Origin: Cryptomeria japonica
Taxonomy: Eukaryota > Streptophyta > Pinopsida > Cupressales > Cupressaceae
DNA length: 64,000 nucleotides
Direction of reading: 5' to 3'
NCBI RefSeq assembly: GCF_030272615.1
Contig: NC_081410.1
Location: 503,740,942-503,804,941 of the forward strand
Shown piece after piece: positions 57,378 through 64,000 of the stretch. The notes beneath the pieces were generated by a model. That model saw nothing but the letters and a program-made list of their open reading frames with translations. It was not told the origin of the DNA and did not search any database. Positions within the stretch are counted from its first letter, which is position 1. Each line of letters opens with the position of its first letter. Position numbers and translations under genes: made by a program.

Positions 57378-60141
57378 CTAATAATTATCAAGAGTAGCAA
57401 TATAGGGCATGAGAACAGACCCTATCCACAGCCTCCCATCTTTTTCCTCAACATGACTTACTGCCTTAACAACCTTTCCTTCTGTATCTTCCAAAACATC
57501 CAAAAGCTCTCCATCACTACTGTACTTGGCTATGATGCCATGAACCTTTCCCCCAACCATTCCCATGTACTGTTGCTCTGCAGAGATGGGTAGTCTCAAC
57601 AACAACATTCTTAAGCCAGGACGGGCTCCCAAGAAATATGTCAATGCATTTCGTCTACAGTGTAATGCCACCCAAAATTCTCCTTTCTCATTTATCCTTA
57701 CATTGTCAGCAAAACCTGGTAGAATGGCAAATGTGTCTGTTGTGCCTGCCTTTGGACCCTTCAACCAGTATCTACTCAACCTAATATCAAGTCACAAATA
57801 TGCAAAATTAGTGATGTTGATGGCGTGCAAGGGAGAGTTATAGGTTGTATATGGGAGTGGGCAAGTTTAATTGGTAAACTCTAAATTGTTGATTTGTTTA
57901 TGTGATTCATTTTAAATTATCATATTAATAGATAAGTCTTACTGATGAAATTGGTGTGATTGTAGATGAGCCACTTAAACAAAGTTAAAACCTAGAATAT
58001 GCTGTTTGAGCCAGTTTATATAGTGATGTGTTTAGGCGGTTTATATGAAATCACTTCAATAAATAGATTTTATTGGAGAAACTAGTATAAGAAACAAGTA
58101 AAAATGTAGAATATACTGTTTAAATGAAAATTAGACAAAAAAATCTAATTCAAACTAACAAAACCAAATTTTAGTTTTACCAACCTCCCTGAATCAGCTG
58201 CATAGACAAAGAAACTCTTGTCCTTGCTGAGAGATAACCCATTTGGGAAATGAAGTCCTTGCACCAGAACCTTAGTTTGTTTAGTTTTTGCATCGAATTT
58301 TAACACTCTTCCAGATCTTTCTGTTGAAAAAATAATCTGTAGAAAATGCCTGCACTTGAAACACTTTATTTCATCATAAGAATAATCTGATTCTTCTTTT
58401 GTCCAAATCACAATGCCTACTACTAATAACAACTCAAATGTGTATAAAAACAACTGATGAGTGTATCCTGTTGAATAAGGAAACTATAGAGTTTATCCGA
58501 AACAAAGTTTTAAAGAAACAGACCTTCTCTGGTACTTGTGACTGCTATCTGTAAAATAAATATTGTCATCATCATCTATGTCTAAATCATTTGCGAATCT
58601 CAAGGGAACCCCTTCTGCTTCACTAGTGAGAGGAGTAGCCAGGCCACCTTCTGGACCAACATAGAGCAATCCAAAGTAAGCATCTGCAATATAGAGGTAA
58701 CCTGTTCTTTTGTTGAATCTCAATCCCAGAGGACGACCACAGATATATTCATACTGAATGTTTGCTACAGCAGGAACTTTGGGTTCACATATTTCCAAAG
58801 ACCTGAAATGAATGAATAAAAGGAAAACAAAAGACAAGAAATGAGTGAGATACTCTGGTTTCTAAGTCCAACATAGAATCTCTAAAGTTTAGCATCTTTC
58901 AGGTATATATCAAGAGAGCTTAGACATTCTTGGTAATTATGGCGGCTTCTATTGCTCATTTTTTTTCTAGAATCAAACTTTTTTTATATTGTTAATTGTT
59001 TACAAATGTTTTTCGCATACAAACATCAATATGAGACTATTACAAGCTCTTGCAAGCACAATTATTAGACTAATGTTAGCTCATTTCAAGCAACCACACT
59101 AAAATCAATCTATGAAAGAACAAGTGTCATAACTTAGAAATCAACTTATTAGAAACCACCTTCATACTAGAAGCCAATTATGGAAGACCCAGAGTTGCAA
59201 CTTAGAATTCCACATTAGATCTCCTTTTGAAATTTGAATTTGGATCTCCACAATGAGAACTCGATGCTTTAACCAATAAAGCTCAAGCCCTTGAACATAG
59301 AATCAAACTTAAAAGATTGAGAATAGAAATTATCTATGAAAGATCAAGAATCACAATTTAGAATCCACTTATTTCGAAATCACCTCGACACTAAGATTAA
59401 GTATGGAAAACCAAGAACCATAACTTAAAATTACAATGAAAAATCTTGAGCGAATTAAACTTATCCCCTTAACATAAAACTATAAAACTATTTTATTATG
59501 AAGGGATATAAAATTCCCTCCTCCATCAAGACACTAAATTTTCTAATTTAGTTGAGAAAAGATATGCGCTTCATGTTTAAGATCCTAAATTTTCTAAATT
59601 AGTTCCATCTAGAAGAGAAAAGATTTGATCTTTCAAATTTTTCAGAGAGAGGATACATCAATTACTCTGATCATTGCATGCTTTACTCTTTTGGCAATAA
59701 ACAAGAACGTACTGCAATCATATATATATTCAGACATTGAAAATAAACCCTCACCAGAAAATACAGATGGTGTAAACCTCACCTGTTAGGAGATGTATAT
59801 GCAAATTCAGCCCATCCGTTTTCAGGGCCATCCCATCTCATGATTCTGCCATCTCCAGTACCAGTATAAGGACCTCTCCCTTGAGGATCGAATGCCAAAC
59901 ACTCTGGGCCTGCTAGTTGGTTGAGAAATTTGATCTCTGCACCTTGTAATCTATTCTGCTTGTCCCATCCAAACTGCAACTCTTTCCATGTACCAGGTTG
60001 CTCTATAGAATATGTTCTAAAGTCTGGAAAATCATAAATGGGACTGTAATGCAGTGGATCAAGAGCCAAATAGAATGCCAACAACAAAAACAATAATCCA
60101 CATATGGTCCTTGCATCCACCATTCCTCTCATCTCAGACAT
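57378..60141 (-). CDS. strictosidine synthase-like / APMAP-like protein, four exons
   Basis: Exons on the minus strand: 59783-60141, 58524-58802, 58185-58349 and 57378-57780, giving 401 aa. Joints are AACAG|GTGAGG, TTTCAG|GTCTTTGG, GAGAAG|GTCTGT, AGTGCAG|GCATTT, GGGAG|GTTGGT and TATTAG|GTTGAG. Each splits one Arg codon and keeps the frame. Residues ~12-27 form a membrane anchor (TICGLLFLLLAFYLAL). GPECLAFDPQGRGPYTG (78-94) and FANDLDIDDDDNIYFTDSS are family blade motifs of a six-bladed propeller; RYWLKG and KVVKAVSHVEEKDGRLWIGS follow. The catalytic Glu of true strictosidine synthase aligns by eye with Ser, so alkaloid condensation is unlikely; the real substrate is unknown. I chose ATG 60141 because the frame's upstream part opens with TTG. 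Confidence 0.9.
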
Positions 60142-60230
60142 TTTTGCCAGAACTTGAGAAAGTCCCAATGCAAAACTATAGCTTATGACTTGTAGATTAC
60201 ATGCTTTTATTTGTTTGTGTTATAGAACAG

Positions 60231-60238
60231 TATATATG
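60231..60238 (-). promoter_or_regulatory. TATA box of the SSL gene
   Basis: The minus strand reads CCATATATAC about 90 bp upstream of the ATG at 60141, a usual distance for a plant TATA box plus short leader. No other promoter element was identified. Confidence 0.5.
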
Positions 60239-60241
60239 GCG

Positions 60242-61806
60242 TGATCCACCCACTGGTATTCTACTTTTGGCTTTAGACCAATGTCATGAATGAAAGAATT
60301 ATTATTAGTGACCAAAATCCTTTCGAACTTGATATAGAAAGGTAGCACAAGCCTAGCATGAGTTATTTCTTAAAAGCATTTTAGCATTGCTATTGCTCTG
60401 CAAATTGGTTAAGGCCATACTTTAAATACTTTCATCCAAACGGTTATGCTTATTTGTTCTTAACATCCAAATGCTGTTTCTTTCATCGATCAAACTTTTA
60501 CCCAAATAACTATCCATGCTTCATGCTTTTGTTATGCAACTACCAAGTTAAGCAACTTCTAGCATGTTGAAAATTTTGTAGCATCCATGGATCCGAATTA
60601 AGAAGCGTTCAAATAACAAAAGCAACAGACTAAGGCTAGCATTATCATTTTCATTTTCTAGGAAACAGATAAAACTTTGAATAGCTGGGTAGCCTAAAGT
60701 TAGCAAGGAATCTTTTGCATTTCTTAGGCATATCTGTATTAGATGATAATGTCGATTTTGTGGATGAAAAAATCTTATTAAAAAATAAAAAATTATGTAA
60801 TATTTGAATATCAATTAATGAATAAATATAATCAAATGTGGATTTAGAATGTTAGATAGACAATATATAGATAGAGATAAGTCTAGAAATGTGACTTTAA
60901 ATAAGATGTTTCTAACAATATAAAAATAAATAATTCATAAGATTAGGGTAAGTGCACAAAGATGATGGTAAAAAATGGGGTATAAGTGGATACTTTTTTT
61001 TTTGAAATCAGGTGAACCTGAATTTAGAGGCAAAATTTGAAAGTCATCCACTCAAGATATGAAGATAATCAAAGAACAAATATTGTAGTACTCTGAATCT
61101 AGTTTCCAAACTACTAAACTTTTTCAAAATTGGATAAGATTAAGGGGGTCAAATCCTTCGTGCACGAAAAACTGACCCTATTTTTTTTTGAAAAACATAA
61201 CATAGTGTCTGACATGCGCATAAAAAAGTCATAGTTAGATTTAGTATTTTGACAAATCCTTTTGCAGAAAGATAGTTAAGAGTGAGCACTAGAAGATGTG
61301 TATTTTTTTGTAATTTTTTGCTGAGTATTTTTTTTTAATGATTTTTCCAATTGAGCACATCTTGAAAATTCGGTACTTGTTCGTGCGCGAAGCATAAGTT
61401 GCACTAAACAAATTGAAAATACAATTTTTTTTTTAATTGTAAAGAATCAAGTGCACTACAATAATATATAAATTTTTTTAAATTTGGATACGTATATCAA
61501 AAGTATTCAAAAAATGGTGCACCTATGTCTGTGAGAACTATGGAGACTAGTAAAAGAAATTCAATAATAATATGTTATTGTTGTTCAAATTGAAAAAAAA
61601 TTATATGGTTAGAGAGCTCAGAAGATGGGTGAAAATATGGTGGCAATTTTAGAAATACCCACTTTATGAAGTGTAAACCTGATGATGACAAAGTCGTTAA
61701 ACCAAGTTGATAAAATAAAACACGTCAAAAATGAGAGAAATGGAGGGAAATCAAACTTCCAATCCGTAGCTTTGTCATCCAGGCCTATTTCCAAACCTAA
61801 AGAGTC
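60242..61806. other. region upstream of the SSL gene, no gene seen
   Basis: AT-rich with long T and A runs. The segment around 61080-61150 (GAATCTAG/TTTCCAAACTACTAAAC) is an inverted relative of about 33315-33360, so a dispersed repeat lies here. The frame 61682-61894 has no recognisable motif. Confidence 0.45.
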
Positions 61807-61945
61807 AAAAGTGCGTACGGGGTACTTATGGTTTAAAAAGCATGTACAAGGTATGTATAGTGTAAGTAGCGTGTACGCGCTTGTTTCCCTTTAAACAGCG
61901 CGTACGCGCTATCTTTACTATAAACAGTACATACGCGCTATTGTA
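61807..61945. repeat. ~29-bp minisatellite with CGTACG palindromes
   Basis: Five degenerate units start near 61811, 61841, 61869, 61898 and 61927, each with GTACG/GTACA in a TAAACAGCGCGTACGCGCTA-like context. The unit at 61897-61910 holds the perfect palindrome AGCGCGTACGCGCT. Confidence 0.75.
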
Positions 61946-62075
61946 TAATATGATATTCTATGTATAATATGTGTATATACATATAATATATGTAATATAT
62001 AATATGTGTATAATATGACATTGTATATATAATATGTTTATATACATATAATATATTAAACATATATATACACAT
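61946..62075. repeat. AT-rich dinucleotide repeat
   Basis: TATAATATGTGTATATACATATAATAT-like units recur several times, then (CATATA)n. Confidence 0.7.
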
Positions 62076-62085
62076 GTAAGTGTAT

Positions 62086-62434
62086 CGTCTCTCCCTCTCA
62101 AACACATACAAGGTCTCTCTCTCTCTCTCTCTCTCTCCTTTAACTTTCCTCCATACCCCATCCCTCTTTCTCTTCTTCTCTCCCTCCATACTCCACTGCA
62201 ACTATGTGTGCACTTCTATAGAAGTAAGTGAATTTATTTCTTATCTGCAACTTCCTCTTTGATTTTTATCATGTATTCTCTCCCTCCCTCTCCCTCTCCC
62301 TTCCCCCCATGTTATCTCTCTCTCTCCCTCTCTCTCCCTCTCCCCTCTCCTCTCCCTCTCTCCCTCTCTCTCTCTCTCCCGCCCCCTCTTCTCTCTCTCT
62401 CTCTCTCTCTCCCTCTCTCTCTCCCTCTCCCACC

Positions 62435-62495
<61 letters not shown>

Positions 62496-62594
62496 CTTCC
62501 CTCCCCCCTCTTCTCTCCCTCTCCCTCCTTCCCTCTCTCTACCTTCCCTCCCTCTACCTCTCCCTTCCCCCATGTTCTCTCCCTCTCTCCCTCT

Positions 62595-62634
<40 letters not shown>

Positions 62635-62773
62635 TCCCTCTCCCCTCTCCTCTCCCTCTCTCTCTCTCTCCCTCTCTCTACCTCTCTCTACCTTCCCTCC
62701 CCCCTCTTCTCTCCCTCTACCTCTCCCTTCCCCCCATGTTCTCTCCATCTCCCTCTCTCTCCCTCTCCCACCC

Positions 62774-62823
<50 letters not shown>

Positions 62824-62888
62824 CCTCCTTCCCTCTCTCCCTCCCTCTCCCTCTCCCCTCTCCTCTCCCTCTCTCTCCCTCTCCCACC

Positions 62889-62936
<48 letters not shown>

Positions 62937-63288
62937 CCTCCCTCTCTCTCCCTCTCCCTCTCCCTCCTTCCCTCTACCTCTCCCTTCCCCCATGTTCTCT
63001 CTCTCTCTCTCTCTCCCTCCCTCTCCCTCTCCCTCTCCCTTCCCCCATGTTCTCTCTCTCTCTCTCTCCCTCTCTCTCCCTCTCCCTCCTTCCCTCCCTC
63101 CTCTTCTCTCCCTCTCTCCCTCCCTCTCCCTCTCTCTCCCTCTCCCTCCTTCCCTCCCTCCTCTTCTCTCCCTCTCTCCCTCCCTCTCCCTCTCCCTTCC
63201 CCCCATGTTTTCTCCCTCTCTCCCTCTCCCCTCTCCCCTCTCCCTCTCCCTCTCTCTCCCTCCTTCTACCTCTCCCTTCCCCCCATGT

Positions 63289-63320
<32 letters not shown>

Positions 63321-63560
63321 CCTCCTTCTACCTCTCCCTTCCCCCCATGTTCTCTCCCTCTCTCCCTCTCTCTCCCTTCCCTCCCCCATCTTCTCCCCCT
63401 CTACCTCTCCCTTCCCCCCATGTTCTCTCCCTCTCTCCCTCTCTCCCTCCCTCTCCCTCTCTCCCTCTCCTCTCCCTCTCTCCCTCTCCCTCTCTCTCCC
63501 CCCTCTTCTCTCCCTCTCTCCCTCCCTCTACCTCTCCCTTCCCCCCATGTTCTCTGGTGC
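62086..63560. repeat. CT-rich array with a CCCCCCATGTT minisatellite
   Basis: Pyrimidine-rich on the plus strand. A core of CCTTCCCCCCATGTTCTCTC recurs at about 62306, 62566, 62730, 62984, 63042, 63199, 63279, 63340, 63412 and 63540, separated by CTCTCC/CCCTCT runs. Very long frames here (for example 62228-63616) are repeat translations without start or stop signals of a gene. Confidence 0.85.
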
Positions 63561-64000
63561 AGGAGCACCCATGGTGTAAGGAAAATATATGGTCAAAGTC
63601 ATCATTTGAAATATAATTGATATTTTAAGGTCATTTATAATGTATTTGAATCCATTTGGAATGATTTGTAAGGCTTAGAAGCCTAAAAATGTAAGCAAGT
63701 CCTGATTATGTCCTAGTTGTCCATATAGGCCCTTATAGGTCAAGATGGTCAAAATTGTATAAAAGGCCATGAGAAGGCTATAAAGTATGTAAAAGGTATT
63801 AAATAGATTATTTGGACATGTTTAGGGGGTTTTTACAATTTGGAGAGTCATTAGGAAAAAGTGTCAAAGTTGCAAGAAAATTGCAAAAGTGCAACATTTG
63901 CAAAAATGTAAAAGCGCAAAAATTGCACATAAAGTTGTAAAAGGGAAGATGAAGGGTCATAAAGGTAGTTTGATGGTTTATAACTACCAAAGAGTCTATA
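63561..64000. other. spacer after the CT array, no gene seen
   Basis: AT-rich sequence with TTGCAAAAGTGCAACATTTGCAAA-like words near 63870-63905. No gene or RNA recognised; it runs off the window edge. Confidence 0.4.

Noticed and set aside
57378-60141. Calling the gene a true strictosidine synthase
   Set aside because: The catalytic Glu position appears to be Ser and the protein has a membrane anchor typical of SSL/APMAP-like proteins.
60139-60168. Longer N-terminus of the SSL protein starting at 60168
   Set aside because: The first codon of that version is TTG. The first ATG in frame is at 60141, with A at -3.
62228-63620. Very long Ser/Pro/Leu-rich open frames on both strands
   Set aside because: They are translations of CT-rich simple repeats, overlap in several frames and have no domain.

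Overview
The window looks like plant nuclear DNA, most likely from a large, repeat-rich genome such as a gymnosperm. That is inferred from the very low gene density, AT-rich intergenic DNA, nested LTR retrotransposons, and the two host genes being a DYW-type PPR gene and a strictosidine synthase-like gene. The species cannot be fixed from the sequence alone. No rRNA or tRNA genes, CRISPR arrays or bacterial features were seen.

Host genes. There are two. (1) An intact, intronless DYW-class pentatricopeptide repeat gene lies on the minus strand (38728-41031, 767 aa), probably an organellar C-to-U RNA editing factor. (2) A four-exon strictosidine synthase-like / APMAP-like gene lies on the minus strand (57378-60141). 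Its exons were joined at GT/AG sites that keep one frame, giving 401 aa, with a TATA box upstream.

Repeat layout, left to right. 1-10275: a nest in which an unknown element (up to 823) abuts a minus-strand LTR element A (to 3560), which in turn interrupts the left LTR of element E1 (3561-10275). 11823-28371: a large Gypsy-like element D carrying an antisense plant mobile domain (PMD) pseudogene. D's left LTR is split by a solo LTR, F (12156-20090), and F is itself split by element E2 (13099-19865). Target-site duplications (TSDs) support each level. 28390-32290: GA/CT low-complexity DNA. About 34391-37130: a minus-strand gag-only copia relic, G. 42440-43086 plus 52576-53215: a minus-strand Gypsy gag relic, split by copia element C (43087-52575). 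One LTR of C was hit twice, by a solo LTR of the F family (47503-48727, TSD AGATT) and by a 3.7-kb terminal-inverted-repeat element T (48860-52549) filled with a palindromic tandem array. 53541-56422: a divergent F-like LTR. 61811-63560: minisatellites and CT-rich arrays.

The least explained system is the E1/E2 pair. Each element has LTRs, a tRNA-iMet-type primer site, a polypurine tract, a gag-like gene with four zinc-knuckle positions, and a second gene of about 1,060 codons that I do not recognise. Neither has protease, integrase or reverse transcriptase. E1, E2 and copia C share LTR boxes and a polypurine module, so the E family may be mobilised by a copia helper. All E1 and E2 frames are broken by stops or frameshifts in these copies.
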